Assembly: GCF_001422245.1 (NCBI RefSeq)
Contig: NZ_LMMM01000001.1
Coordinates: 187,422-251,421, forward strand
Direction: 5' to 3'
DNA from: Rhizobium sp. Leaf262
Lineage (GTDB): Bacteria; Pseudomonadota; Alphaproteobacteria; Rhizobiales; Rhizobiaceae
Length of the DNA: 64,000 nt
The first letter of the stretch is position 1, and each line of letters begins with the position of its first letter. The position numbers and the translations under genes were made by a program. Of this stretch, positions 1-9,510 are shown piece after piece. The notes under the pieces were generated by a model. The model did no database searches, was not told the origin of the DNA, and saw nothing but the letters and a program-made list of their open reading frames with translations.

Positions 1-62
1 GAAAGCTTTTCTGCCAGTTTTCGCCCCACCATGCCAGCCGCGCCTATAATCAAAATATGCAT
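1..62 (-). CDS. NAD-dependent epimerase/dehydrogenase, 5' end only
   Basis: Only the first 20 codons are inside the window; the gene runs off the left edge. The start is the ATG complementary to 60-62, with AGGAGG complementary to 71-76 eight bases upstream. The peptide begins MHILIIGAAGMVGRKLAEK, a beta strand followed by the GxxGxxG dinucleotide loop of the extended short-chain dehydrogenase/epimerase family. The wording resembles D-erythronate dehydrogenase (DenD/LtnD-type) proteins, but 20 residues cannot fix the substrate. It is divergent from the FAD dehydrogenase at 255 and shares its control region. Confidence 0.75.
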   Translation of the reverse strand, partial: MHILIIGAAGMVGRKLAEKL

Positions 63-133
63 CGTTTTCTCCTCCTGCCATGCTGCACATGGCGCTTTGC
101 CGACAACGGCGGGATGCCTCAAAATTCCTGTTG

Positions 134-154
134 TAAGGTTGTCTGATAACCTTA
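134..154. promoter_or_regulatory. Candidate GntR/FCD operator between divergent genes
   Basis: A perfect inverted repeat TAAGGTT-N7-AACCTTA lies 72 bases before the epimerase start and 100 bases before the FAD dehydrogenase start. Its centre TTGTctgATAA has the spacing of FadR/FCD-type GntR sites (TNGT-N3-ACNA class). A GntR/FCD gene sits two genes away at 1734, so it is the natural ligand. The repeat is seen directly; the regulator assignment is inference. Confidence 0.55.
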
Positions 155-254
155 TATTGCGCTGTTGAAAACAGGGATTTGGTTTGTCTCGTCAATTGTC
201 CGTATTCTCTCATGCGGTCGGGTGCGTAGGCTGGTCCATAAGGAAGGTGCGGGG

Positions 255-1700
255 ATGAATTCGCCTATGCGGAAAACGCCAGATGAACTGCGGGCATTGC
301 TCGTTTCGGCTCTGGCCGATGATATCGTGCTTACCCGTGCCGAGGACATCCAGCGTTTCTGCACGGACTGGCATGGCGACGTCACCAGCGGCGCTGTTGC
401 GGTGTTACGACCACGCTCGACTGCAGATGTCAGCGCTGCGGTTCGTGTCTGCCGCGAGTTCGGACTTTCTATCATTCCCCAGGGCGGCAACACCGGCCTT
501 GTGCTCGGCGGTATTCCTGATCAGCCAGACGATCAGGTCATTCTCAGTCTTGGGCGTATGACCGCCATCCGCAATATCGATGCAGACGATTTTTCGGCGA
601 CGGTTGAAGCGGGCTGTGTTCTGGCTGAGGTCAAGGATCGGGTTGCCGAAAAGGGCATGTTCTTTCCCCTGGCGCTGGGTGCGCAAGGGTCCTGCCGTAT
701 CGGAGGCAATGTCGCCACCAATGCCGGTGGCATCAATGTGCTGCGATATGGCATGACACGGGAACTGGTTCTTGGCCTCGAGGTGGTGCTGCCTGACGGT
801 ACGGTCTTCGATGGCCTTTCCACCCTTCGAAAAGACAATCGCGGTATCGATCTCAAGCAGATATTCATCGGTTCTGAAGGCACGCTTGGAATCATCACCG
901 CCGTGTCCGTCAAGCTGATGCCATTGCCGGATCAGATCGAAACGGCACTCTTGGGTGTGAACTCTTTGAGTGATGTCATCACGCTTTACCGCCGTGCACG
1001 ACGCGAATGTTGCGACCTGATGTCTGCTTTCGAATTCATGCCGCCCATTGCGCTGACCCTGGCAAAAGAAGCCCTGCCGGACCTTCCGATGCCGATGGAG
1101 AGCAGTTACCCCGCCTATGTCCTGATGGAAATCTCCGGTTCAGGGCTGGTGGATATTGCGGATTTGCTGCAGCGGTTTCTGACCGGGGTCATGGAGGATG
1201 GGCTGGTTGTCGATGGGGTTATCGCCGCGTCGCAAACGCAGGCCCGCAACCTCTGGCTTATTCGTGAAGGCATGAATGAGGGGCAGGCCAGGCGCGGGCC
1301 GCATATGCGAACCGATATTTCCGTTCCGCTTTCGCGTCTGGCAGACTTCGTGCGGGACGCCGAGCAGGCGGTGAGAGAGGCGCTGCCGCAGTGCCTGAGC
1401 GTGTCCTATGGGCATGTCGGCGATGGCAATGTTCACCTCAACGTATTGCCACCCTCTGGTCTCTCCAGGGAAGACTCGTCGGCGATGATCTATCGGGCCA
1501 AAACGGTCGTGAACGAGGTGGTCGAGCTCTACAAGGGCAGTATCAGCGCCGAGCATGGCATCGGACGTCTGAAGCGTGAGGACTTCGAGAAGGGCCTGAC
1601 ACCTGCGCACCGTGCGCTTCTCACAGGCTTGAAGCAGGCCATCGACCCCTTTGGGCTCATGAATCCCGGATGCCAATTGAATTTCACCGCCGGATCGTAG
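255..1700 (+). CDS. FAD-binding 2-hydroxyacid dehydrogenase (GlcD/D2HGDH type)
   Basis: This is a 481-residue flavoprotein that oxidises a 2-hydroxy acid to a 2-keto acid, passing electrons to an unknown acceptor. The N-terminal FAD_binding_4 (PCMH) domain shows LRPRSTADVSAAV and the glycine-rich IPQGGNTGLVLGG segment. The C-terminal FAD-oxidase domain shows the diagnostic GHVGDGNVHLNV and SAEHGIGRLKR motifs. The open frame extends to 165, but the ATG at 255 follows AAGGTGCGGGG and gives the normal family N-terminus. It is divergent from the epimerase/dehydrogenase and followed 33 bases later by the GntR gene, which suggests one regulated catabolic unit. D-lactate, glycolate, D-2-hydroxyglutarate and sugar-acid-derived hydroxy acids are all possible substrates. 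Confidence 0.9.
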   Translation: MNSPMRKTPDELRALLVSALADDIVLTRAEDIQRFCTDWHGDVTSGAVAVLRPRSTADVSAAVRVCREFGLSIIPQGGNTGLVLGGIPDQPDDQVILSLGRMTAIRNIDADDFSATVEAGCVLAEVKDRVAEKGMFFPLALGAQGSCRIGGNVATNAGGINVLRYGMTRELVLGLEVVLPDGTVFDGLSTLRKDNRGIDLKQIFIGSEGTLGIITAVSVKLMPLPDQIETALLGVNSLSDVITLYRRARRECCDLMSAFEFMPPIALTLAKEALPDLPMPMESSYPAYVLMEISGSGLVDIADLLQRFLTGVMEDGLVVDGVIAASQTQARNLWLIREGMNEGQARRGPHMRTDISVPLSRLADFVRDAEQAVREALPQCLSVSYGHVGDGNVHLNVLPPSGLSREDSSAMIYRAKTVVNEVVELYKGSISAEHGIGRLKREDFEKGLTPAHRALLTGLKQAIDPFGLMNPGCQLNFTAGS

Positions 1701-1733
1701 AATAGTCAGGCATTATCAAGGCGGATCGAGTGC

Positions 1734-2450
1734 ATGGTGGCGGATTTTGGCCAGTTGAAGCGAAGCGAACATCTTCCGGCGCGCATTGCTGGCCACATTG
1801 GCAAGGAGATTGCTGCAGGTCGGATCATGTCTGGGGACAGGCTACCGACGGAACATATCCTCGCCAAGACGTTTGGCGTCAGCCGCTCGGTGGTGAGGGA
1901 AGCCATCGCCCAGCTCCGCAACGAAGGTCTGGTGGAAACACGGCAAGGCATCGGCGCCTTCGTGACCGAAGCCAAGGGGCGAGGCTCCATTCGAATAGAG
2001 CAGACCGCGCTTTACGATCGCGAAAGTTTCCGCAGTCTGTTTCAATTGCGTATGCCGCTGGAAATTGAAGCCGCCGGGTTGGCCGCCGTTCACCACACCG
2101 AAGCGGACTTGTCGAAGCTCGACGATGCGTTGGCCCTGATGACTGGCGCTGAAAAATGGACTGATCAGGGTATCGTGGCCGATCTCGCCTTTCACAGGGC
2201 ATTGGCAACCGCGACCCAAAACGAATATTTTCCCCTCTTTATCGGTTTCATCGCTGAAAAAATCAGCCTTGCTATCAATGCCGCACGGGCAACTGCCGTT
2301 CTTGAGGAGATCGTCGAGATCACGATCGCCGAACACGTCGCCATCCGGGATGCGGTCGCCACCCGTGATCCCCTGAAAGCACGCGCCTCCATGCGCCATC
2401 ACCTGTTTGGTGCCGCCGAACGATTGGACCTGACATTGGAAGCTTACTGA
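1734..2450 (+). CDS. GntR family regulator, FadR/FCD subfamily
   Basis: A 238-residue repressor-type regulator. Residues about 12-75 form the winged helix (LPARIAGHIGKEIAAGRI, GVSRSVVREAIAQLRNEGLVETRQGIGAFV). Residues about 95-230 form the all-helical FCD ligand domain with the DLAFHRALATATQN helix and histidines (EHVAIRDAV, MRHHLFGA) that normally bind a metal and a carboxylic-acid ligand. It lies just after the FAD dehydrogenase, so it probably senses that enzyme's substrate or product. The palindrome at 134-154 is the likely operator. The ATG at 1734 lacks a strong ribosome-binding site but gives a complete domain. Confidence 0.9.
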   Translation: MVADFGQLKRSEHLPARIAGHIGKEIAAGRIMSGDRLPTEHILAKTFGVSRSVVREAIAQLRNEGLVETRQGIGAFVTEAKGRGSIRIEQTALYDRESFRSLFQLRMPLEIEAAGLAAVHHTEADLSKLDDALALMTGAEKWTDQGIVADLAFHRALATATQNEYFPLFIGFIAEKISLAINAARATAVLEEIVEITIAEHVAIRDAVATRDPLKARASMRHHLFGAAERLDLTLEAY

Positions 2451-2462
2451 GGTCTTTTAGGG

Positions 2463-2487
2463 GGCTGACCGTGGGAAAGGGTCAGCC
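2463..2487. terminator. Hairpin between convergent genes
   Basis: GGCTGACC (2463-2470) and GGTCAGCC (2480-2487) form an 8-bp stem with a 9-base loop. It lies 12 bases after the GntR stop and faces the end of the SWIM gene, so it can serve transcription from both sides. There is no clear T-run. Confidence 0.55.
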
Positions 2488-2551
2488 GAGACAATGAAAG
2501 ACGTGCTGTTCGTCGCGGTAGTCCGCAACAGCAAGCTGGTGCAGAGGTGTC

Positions 2552-4462
2552 TCATGCGGTTTCCGTGTCGCGGGTTTCTTGCAGTGTCAGAAGCCAGATG
2601 GCTGCCTTACAGAAATATTCGACGTTCAGTGTGGTGATGTCACTGTTGATGTTTTGCGAGGCCTGGCGATAGCCGCGTTCCAGCAGCCGGGTGGAGATGG
2701 CAGGAGCCAAGGCCTGTACCGTTCCTTGTGATCTCTGGCCCGCATGCAGCATTCCACTGAGCAAATCTTCCGCCTCGTCGAGAACGTTGCGCAGTGCAGA
2801 TGCTGCGATCGCAGCCACCGTGTGATCGCTCTCGTCTACCTCGAGATCTGGCACGATAAAACGATCGGCGGAGATGGACCAAGGTTCGCAAACGACAGCG
2901 CCGCCAACCAGACGCACAGTACCAGCGACCTGTCTCACCGGTCCCCATTTCCCCTCGAACGCCACAGCAAGAATACCGGGAGCTCCCGGTGCCGCTGCAT
3001 CGAATGGACGTTCAAACCATATCTTGCCGCCATCATTTGCAAGATGAGCGCCAGCCTCCCAAAGCTGACGTCCGGGTGACCAGGATTGGCCAATGACTTC
3101 ATCGATGTCGAATACGTGGAGAATGTCGAAGCGGCGGTGCGGGCGCAGCAGCGAGATTTGTTGATTGCTCAACTCCGCGGCTACTCTTTCCACACTGGTC
3201 GCCGCCAGCGGTTGGGGGAAGTTGAACAGCGCATCACGCGGCATAAGCTGGCTTCGGCCACCCGACCCACGCCCAAGCGTCAATACCCCGTCGGCGCGGC
3301 GACGTGCGACACTCGTCAGGATTTGCCCCCGCCCCAAACCACCCACGGGCATGCCGACCGACATTTGCCGTGTTGAAAGCGAGGCTGCAAATCCGCGAGC
3401 ATCCTCACTGGGTAGAGGCGAAAACGGCTTTTCCATCACCATGGTCGCGCCCGTATCACTATCCGCAAGCAAGATGGATGCACGTATGTCGGCCCCTTCC
3501 TGATGTAACCGAGCCCCCAGAGACACCAGACGCGTTTTGCCCATCGGCGTCTCGAATGGCTCCCCGAGACCCAGCGCGGAGACGCTATCCTTAGCCCGCG
3601 TGCGTGCGAAAAGTCCTGCAACAAGCTGCAGAACAATGTGTTCGTCATGTCGGGCACTGCGACTGTCGTAGTCTACGATTTGCTCCTCCAGCGCTTCCAG
3701 AACCAGCAAAAGCTGAACCGCGTTCGCCTGCTGCGCGCTCCGGCGCGCGGCCTCAATCGTCTGAGCATGCGCCGCAGGACCCGCTACTGTGCCAGCTCCG
3801 AGTAGTCGTTCTATAACCGCATCACAGGTCACGCGAAGCGACGTGACATCGATGCCTGCCTCGCCCTCTGACACACCTCCGATGACGGCCTGAGACCCGC
3901 CTTCTGCTGTCTGAAATGCTTTGACAGCCATGCCAACATGCGCACAGTGCGTGCCAAGTTCACAGTCACAACGCGCATAGGAAAGATCGCTTGGAACCAG
4001 GAAGCGCACGGTGGCTATCGGGAGATAAGCGGTTGGTGTCTTTCCATATTCAAGGCGCACGGGATGACGCGACCGAAGAAGCCGGGATAGCTCCGCCTTT
4101 GCGGATGCGGAGAGGCTATCGGCGACCTGCTCGGCATCAAACGAGGCGGGGTTCCAGTCCGGCGCCGATGCATCGCCTGCATCCGTTGCCGCATGGCGCG
4201 CACGATAGGCGACCGCCAGCATGACACGGTGTCTGCACATGCCAGAGGAAGGACAACTGCAAGCGGCGTCGGCCAAGGCTTGTCCCGAAGACAGACGTGT
4301 CGAGGTACCATCGGCAAAGCGTGCAATGATCGCGTCGTTCGCCTCCTCCAGCTCGGGAAGCGCTCCCATTTCCAGCTCGCGCAATGCCCGTTTCACAAGT
4401 CCTGCATTGGAAAGCTGGATCAATCCCTGGTCTGTCAAGGCAACGAGGTCGGGTCTCAGCAT
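2552..4462 (-). CDS. SWIM zinc-finger protein (YehQ-type)
   Basis: A 636-residue protein, last gene of the MoxR/vWA operon, starting two bases after the vWA stop. Two zinc-finger-like motifs are visible: C68-x-C70-x5-C76-x-H78, the canonical CxCxnCxH SWIM pattern, and a similar C165-x-C167-x5-C173-x-H175. SWIM fingers bind zinc and usually mediate nucleic-acid or protein contacts. The rest has no enzyme motif I recognise. E. coli YehQ is the matching partner in the yehLMPQ cluster. No signal peptide or membrane segment is visible, so the protein is cytosolic. Its role is unknown; I infer it is a target-recognition or scaffold subunit of the ATPase/vWA complex. Confidence 0.85.
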   Translation of the reverse strand: MLRPDLVALTDQGLIQLSNAGLVKRALRELEMGALPELEEANDAIIARFADGTSTRLSSGQALADAACSCPSSGMCRHRVMLAVAYRARHAATDAGDASAPDWNPASFDAEQVADSLSASAKAELSRLLRSRHPVRLEYGKTPTAYLPIATVRFLVPSDLSYARCDCELGTHCAHVGMAVKAFQTAEGGSQAVIGGVSEGEAGIDVTSLRVTCDAVIERLLGAGTVAGPAAHAQTIEAARRSAQQANAVQLLLVLEALEEQIVDYDSRSARHDEHIVLQLVAGLFARTRAKDSVSALGLGEPFETPMGKTRLVSLGARLHQEGADIRASILLADSDTGATMVMEKPFSPLPSEDARGFAASLSTRQMSVGMPVGGLGRGQILTSVARRRADGVLTLGRGSGGRSQLMPRDALFNFPQPLAATSVERVAAELSNQQISLLRPHRRFDILHVFDIDEVIGQSWSPGRQLWEAGAHLANDGGKIWFERPFDAAAPGAPGILAVAFEGKWGPVRQVAGTVRLVGGAVVCEPWSISADRFIVPDLEVDESDHTVAAIAASALRNVLDEAEDLLSGMLHAGQRSQGTVQALAPAISTRLLERGYRQASQNINSDITTLNVEYFCKAAIWLLTLQETRDTETA

Positions 4463-4464
4463 GG

Positions 4465-5604
4465 CTAACGCCCGATCTTTTCGGCAAGCCAGCCCGCAAG
4501 CTCGCCTGGCGTCATTGCCCCGACTTCCGCACCTGCCGCAACCAGCTTCTGCGCCATATTGCCGTCGTAAACGGGTGTGGCGGCGGAATCCAGGGCAGCA
4601 AGCCCAAGAACAAGTGTGCGTTGGGCAACGAGGGCCGCGACCCGCTCCACAAGCATGGCCGGGCTGGTGCCTTCGAAGAAATCAGAGATGAGAACGACAA
4701 TCGCCCGGTCCGGATGTTCGATAAGACCCGCCGCATAGGACACAGCCCCTTGAATATCTGTGCCGCCACCGAGTTGTACTTTCATGAGCAACTCACAAGG
4801 GTCGTCCACATCCTTGGTCAGATCGACGACATTCGTATCGAAAGCGACGAGATGGGTCCGAACGCCGGGGAGCCCCCAGAGGCAAGCCGCAGTCACGGCT
4901 GAATGAATGACCGAGTCCAGCATCGACCCGCTCTGATCGACAAGGAGAATGATCTGCCAGGTCTTCATGTGCCGCCGGTTGCGGGCGAAGAAATGCAGTT
5001 TCTCAACGGTCATCTTGCCGGTATCGGGATCGTAATGCTTGAGATTGTCTTTCAGCACACGGCGAAAATCGAGGTCGCTGGCGATCCGAAACCGGCTGTG
5101 ACGTCTGCGGTCCATCACGCCGGAGAAGGCCAGAGACATGTCGCGTGCCAGTTTTTCCATCAGTTGCCGCACGACGTCCTGCACCAGTTTTCGCGCAAGC
5201 AGCAGGATATCCGGGGACATGAGATGCTTCGTACGCAGGACTGCTTTCAGCAATGTTTCATTCGGCACCGCGCGTTGCAGAACCTCCGGGTTGGTCACCA
5301 CGTCGTCAATGGCGTAGCGTTCTATGGCATCACGCTCCAGGCGCTCGATTGTTTCCTTGGGAAAAAGCCGATGGATATCATTTATCCATTCCGGGGTGGT
5401 CAGGACCGATCCTTCGCGCCCACCCCGGCGTGCGATGTTGCGTGAGGCACCTTCCTCGTCACGGCCATAGAGCCATTCAAGGGCGACATCCATGGCCGCA
5501 GCCTCGCCGGACAGTCCGCACCCGGCAGCGGCACAGGGACCCTGTGCTGCTTCACCGAGAACGAGACGCCAACGTGTCAGGGCATCGAGAGCTTCGAGGC
5601 TCAT
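4465..5604 (-). CDS. vWA-domain protein with intact MIDAS (YehP-type)
   Basis: A 379-residue cytosolic protein. The N-terminal half is helical and charged. The C-terminal half is a von Willebrand factor A domain carrying the full metal-ion-dependent adhesion site: D223-x-S225-x-S227, T282 in GGGTDI, and D308 in LISDF. Proteins of this class work with MoxR AAA ATPases, which use ATP to insert metals or remodel partner complexes. The start ATG overlaps the stop of the WGR-DUF4132 gene as ATGA, indicating translational coupling. E. coli YehP is the analogous protein in the yeh cluster. Confidence 0.9.
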   Translation of the reverse strand: MSLEALDALTRWRLVLGEAAQGPCAAAGCGLSGEAAAMDVALEWLYGRDEEGASRNIARRGGREGSVLTTPEWINDIHRLFPKETIERLERDAIERYAIDDVVTNPEVLQRAVPNETLLKAVLRTKHLMSPDILLLARKLVQDVVRQLMEKLARDMSLAFSGVMDRRRHSRFRIASDLDFRRVLKDNLKHYDPDTGKMTVEKLHFFARNRRHMKTWQIILLVDQSGSMLDSVIHSAVTAACLWGLPGVRTHLVAFDTNVVDLTKDVDDPCELLMKVQLGGGTDIQGAVSYAAGLIEHPDRAIVVLISDFFEGTSPAMLVERVAALVAQRTLVLGLAALDSAATPVYDGNMAQKLVAAGAEVGAMTPGELAGWLAEKIGR

Positions 5605-8600
5605 TTTACCGCCGTGGCGGCAAGCAGGCTCAATCCGCGAAGCATCTCGCTGGCGGTCACCGGATCAAGTTCGCCAAAGGTACGCGTATCGCTTCCCGGC
5701 TGACCGTAGGGTCGATAAAGCGTGATGCTCTGCAGTTTCTGAAACTTTTCCTCCCAATCGGCACCGCCGGTGAAGAGCCCGGGATCAAAGCCGCACATGG
5801 CAGTATTGACCTTTCCATCAGAAAAGCGCACTGGCCGCTCCAGCCACGAGATACATCCTCCGTCCTCGACCGAGCCGAGGTTCCAGCCGCGTGTCGACAT
5901 GCCTCGCAATCGTGTCGCCTCCACCTCGATATCGGCGAACCGGGTGATCGTGGACGCCTGCTTCTCGTCTTGTGTCAGTTCGTAAGTTTCTCTTCCGAGC
6001 TGAGGGAAAGGCTGCGAGATCTCGTAATCCCCAAAAAGAGCGCCCCAGGCATCGAGTCCGCCCTTAGGCAGATGCAATGGATGAACCAGTCCAATCAAGC
6101 CCGTTGCAGCGGCGGAAAGATCGAGCGTGATCGGCTCGTCTTCCGCGTCCGTGAAGGAAAGATCGTCGGCGACCCGGAACAGCGTTGTCGGTGCAGTTTG
6201 GGGGGCGATATCGTCATAGACGCCCCAGACGAGACGCTGGGAAAGATGTCGGATCAACGGATGGCTTGCGAAGAAGAGCCAGAACACTTCAGGCGATACC
6301 CGGCGGGATGTCGACAACATGTTTTCGAGGCGCGTGATCTGGATGCTTGAGACTGCTCGCGCATCCTTTTTCACCGCGGCCCAAGTCTTGACCGATGCCG
6401 CGGATAGCGCCGCATCGTCGGCCTTGTTCGGTTTCGGCAAGTCCTTGAGACGCTTGCCTGTTTCATCCTTCACCCATGGTTTCAGGAACTCGTCGAAACC
6501 TACGCGAAAACGGCGTGGCCCGAAATCGAGATCGAGACCGCCGCGTTCATCGAGATCAAGATCAGGGGCGAGACGATCGGCAAGTTCTTCCGGCGTCAGG
6601 TCGCGCGCCTCGGCAATTGCGGCGATCTTCTCCCGCGCCTTCTCCTGAAGTCCCTTGAATTTCAGCTTCTCCGCAATGCCATTGAGGTTCATCAGCGCCA
6701 CATCCGTACCGATGTCGGCAAGAACATCGAGACCAGTGACAGCGCGTTGATGGGCGGATTCGCCGGGCCACTTGCGCACAAGGCGCGTCAGTTGGCGGGC
6801 GCATTCATCATCGCCAAGCCAGCCCAAGCCGCGCAAGGCCCACCCTTCCTTGTTCGGAGCACCTTCGGCAAGCCACGCACCAAAAAGGTCCCAGGAAAAC
6901 TGCGCAAGGCTCTCCGGCGTCGTGATCTCCTTGACTGCATCCAGACCGGCATAGATGGCCTCGGGCGTTGAGAAGGACAGCATTTCCGCGATCGCGGCCA
7001 GCGCCTCATCCGGCAGAGCACTCCCGTCTTTCAGGACAGGACGAGTCAACGTACCGGGGTTGAACCAGGCTGGCAGCTTGGCGATGCGCGCAGGGAATCT
7101 GGCATAGGGATCACGATCAAGAACCTCCCAGATCGCCTTCATCACATCGGGCGATTGCGGTTCGTACAATTTCGCGACCTCCAGAATTTCGTCCCGCGCC
7201 TCGGCGCGATCCGCCACCATCCAGCGAAGTGTGTGCTCGGCCGCATCGCGGGCCGGGCCGGGCTTGCCGGTGGCGTCGGGGAGGAGCCTCGTTATTGCGG
7301 TACGCCGGTAAAGTCGTAGCCATTGCATGGCCGGAATACGTGCCTTCTTCAGCTTCAAGAGCGCGCGCGCGGCAAGGGGGGCAATGCCTGCGAAATCAAC
7401 GTCCTTGACATGTTCCAGCATGCCGATCGGGTCGCTCTCCAAATTTCGGATCAGACCGGGTAATGCTCTTTCGCCAAAACGATCGATCATACGTGGGCAA
7501 ATGTCGCCCATATAGTAGGATGGTAGAACTTTGGGCTGCCCCCATAAGGTCAACGAGAAGGAATCGAATTGCTTCTCGATGCCTCCTATCAGCTTATCCC
7601 AATCATAATATCCGGCCGCGTAATAGTCCTGGAACTCTGACACACGCCTTGAGACGAAAGCCAATACGTCTTCCAACTCATCCCCCTTCTGCGGAATCGC
7701 CATCGAGCGGGGCACTTTTTTCCAATCGGCAACGTCTTTGCTCTCGAATTCCCTGATGGCATCGATCAGTTCCTCGGTTGTCGAGACGATGCGAGCGTTC
7801 CGGATGCGCCAATGGTACTCCTCCGGCGGCGGCCCTTCGCGCAGGTAGCGGAAGGGGGTCTCCAACGGCAAGAGTTCTAGAACGGTGTCGTCAACCGCCT
7901 TCTTTTTCTTGCGCCATGGCGGATCATGCAACACCACGGGCAGAGCTTCGAGCGGTGCAAGCACAACATCATGGACATCAAGCAGCTTCTGCAACTGGGT
8001 TTTCCACCTGGGTTCCGCCGCCCAGCCTTCAAGCGCCTCTTTCGGATATTGCTTGACGAAATCCATTGCGCGCGCGCGAATGACAGGCTCGTTGCTGCCT
8101 GATGAAAGCGTTGCCAAATATTGACCGAACATGAAGGCCGGGTCTTCTTCTGACGCCTGATCGACCGCGGGACGTATCCATTTTTCGTGAATGAATGGCA
8201 AAAGCTTGGCCAACGCACCACTTTCACCCGTCGCAAGGATGACGCGTGCGATCTCTGTTCTCTGACCTTCATAACCATAATGGAGCAGCCATTCGAGCGT
8301 GGGCAGTGCGGACTCATTGTAGTGCCGCGCCGTCTTTATGGCGGTTGCGAGAATGTCGTCGAGCATCAGGTCGTAATACATGAAGAAAATGAAATAGGTA
8401 CGCTTCGTGCGCCAGCGTGCCGCAGCAGATGGCCGGGCGTCCAGCACGAGCGGCACCATGGAAAGTGTCGCACCAACATCCTCCCCCGCTTCCTGCGCTG
8501 CGGTAAGAAAAGCGAGTGGTGTCAGTTCATGCTGAACATCCCGGTCATCGCCCAGAATGAACGCGAAGGCTGCTTTTCTGCGCCAGTCGCTTTCCGTTCT

Positions 8601-9494
8601 AGAGGCTTCGATCAGCATTGCAATGATCGCCTCGTAATCCTGATCGGGTGCGGCAGTGATGTAATCGCGGAGAGCAAGTTCGCGCGGCGAACTCAATGAT
8701 GAGGCTTCATAACCCCGTCGATTGCTGGGATCGATTCCGACAAGCGGCAGCATCGCTTCCACCACAAAAGGCATGCCGCGCTTTGCGGACAGGAACTCGA
8801 AAAAGTAATCCAGGCATACAAGACTGGCAGACGTCTTTTTCTGGCGTTCACCTAAATAGACGGTGAGATATTTGCTCGCCTGCTCGATCTTTTCTGTCCA
8901 TTCGCGAACTTCCGCGGCGGTAGAAACACCTATGGACTCTCCTGCTTCACCGGCTTCCTGAACCTTTGCGTCCAGCCAATTCCACGCTTCGAGCTGTTCG
9001 TCCTGGGCGTTGTCCTTGATGAGGGCAACGTAACTGCGCAGCTTTGCCCAGACTTTTACCGGGTCGGTAACAGCAAACCGTCTAGAACGTGTTGGGAGAG
9101 CCGAGCCTATCAGCCGGCTCAGAATTTCCTCACGATCAGCATCGACCACAGGTTTTGCAACGGGTTGAGCCAAGACAGGCGGCTGTGTCGTAGCTTCGCT
9201 TGCTGCAGGCGATGGCGTCGTGAGGTTCTCATCCTTGGATGCCTCTGGCGAAGCGGCGGCGGGTGCCGAAGGTGCGGGCATTTCACCGTCGGCCACCCGC
9301 AGATAACCCTTGCCGGTCTTTTCTTTTACCAGCTTCTTCTTTTCCTTTTCGGCGTCTTCCGCAGTCGAGAAGTCCTTGTCCTTGGACTGGCCCTGGGTGC
9401 CGATGCGGCCATAGCGGATTTTAAGTGAAACACCTGAGACGAAGACTTCCCAGAACTTTGACGATGTACCTTCAACGAGTTCGTAGCGTTCCAT
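5601..9494 (-). CDS. WGR domain plus DUF4132 giant protein (YehI/MolR-type)
   Basis: A 1,297-residue protein. The start is set at the ATG at 9494 because GAGGAAGG lies five bases before it; an in-frame GTG at 9509 would bury that site. Residues 1-70 are a WGR domain (MERYELVEGTSSKFWEV, YGRIGTQGQ), a nucleic-acid-associated module also found in PARPs. A Pro/Ala/Ser linker follows (about 75-125), then a long helical repeat-like body. The DUF4132 region lies around 990-1170 (TWAAVKKDARAVSSIQITRLE, HPLIRHLSQRLVWG). This matches E. coli YehI, historically called a molybdate regulator (MolR) without firm biochemical support. It is coupled to the vWA gene by an ATGA overlap and is probably the large scaffold or sensor of the system. 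Confidence 0.88.
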   Translation of the reverse strand: MERYELVEGTSSKFWEVFVSGVSLKIRYGRIGTQGQSKDKDFSTAEDAEKEKKKLVKEKTGKGYLRVADGEMPAPSAPAAASPEASKDENLTTPSPAASEATTQPPVLAQPVAKPVVDADREEILSRLIGSALPTRSRRFAVTDPVKVWAKLRSYVALIKDNAQDEQLEAWNWLDAKVQEAGEAGESIGVSTAAEVREWTEKIEQASKYLTVYLGERQKKTSASLVCLDYFFEFLSAKRGMPFVVEAMLPLVGIDPSNRRGYEASSLSSPRELALRDYITAAPDQDYEAIIAMLIEASRTESDWRRKAAFAFILGDDRDVQHELTPLAFLTAAQEAGEDVGATLSMVPLVLDARPSAAARWRTKRTYFIFFMYYDLMLDDILATAIKTARHYNESALPTLEWLLHYGYEGQRTEIARVILATGESGALAKLLPFIHEKWIRPAVDQASEEDPAFMFGQYLATLSSGSNEPVIRARAMDFVKQYPKEALEGWAAEPRWKTQLQKLLDVHDVVLAPLEALPVVLHDPPWRKKKKAVDDTVLELLPLETPFRYLREGPPPEEYHWRIRNARIVSTTEELIDAIREFESKDVADWKKVPRSMAIPQKGDELEDVLAFVSRRVSEFQDYYAAGYYDWDKLIGGIEKQFDSFSLTLWGQPKVLPSYYMGDICPRMIDRFGERALPGLIRNLESDPIGMLEHVKDVDFAGIAPLAARALLKLKKARIPAMQWLRLYRRTAITRLLPDATGKPGPARDAAEHTLRWMVADRAEARDEILEVAKLYEPQSPDVMKAIWEVLDRDPYARFPARIAKLPAWFNPGTLTRPVLKDGSALPDEALAAIAEMLSFSTPEAIYAGLDAVKEITTPESLAQFSWDLFGAWLAEGAPNKEGWALRGLGWLGDDECARQLTRLVRKWPGESAHQRAVTGLDVLADIGTDVALMNLNGIAEKLKFKGLQEKAREKIAAIAEARDLTPEELADRLAPDLDLDERGGLDLDFGPRRFRVGFDEFLKPWVKDETGKRLKDLPKPNKADDAALSAASVKTWAAVKKDARAVSSIQITRLENMLSTSRRVSPEVFWLFFASHPLIRHLSQRLVWGVYDDIAPQTAPTTLFRVADDLSFTDAEDEPITLDLSAAATGLIGLVHPLHLPKGGLDAWGALFGDYEISQPFPQLGRETYELTQDEKQASTITRFADIEVEATRLRGMSTRGWNLGSVEDGGCISWLERPVRFSDGKVNTAMCGFDPGLFTGGADWEEKFQKLQSITLYRPYGQPGSDTRTFGELDPVTASEMLRGLSLLAATAVK

Positions 9495-9510
9495 TTTTAC
9501 CTTCCTCACA

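Noticed and set aside
5601..9494. Naming the WGR-DUF4132 protein a molybdate metabolism regulator (MolR)
   Set aside because: The name is historical and nothing in the sequence or neighbourhood supports molybdate control.
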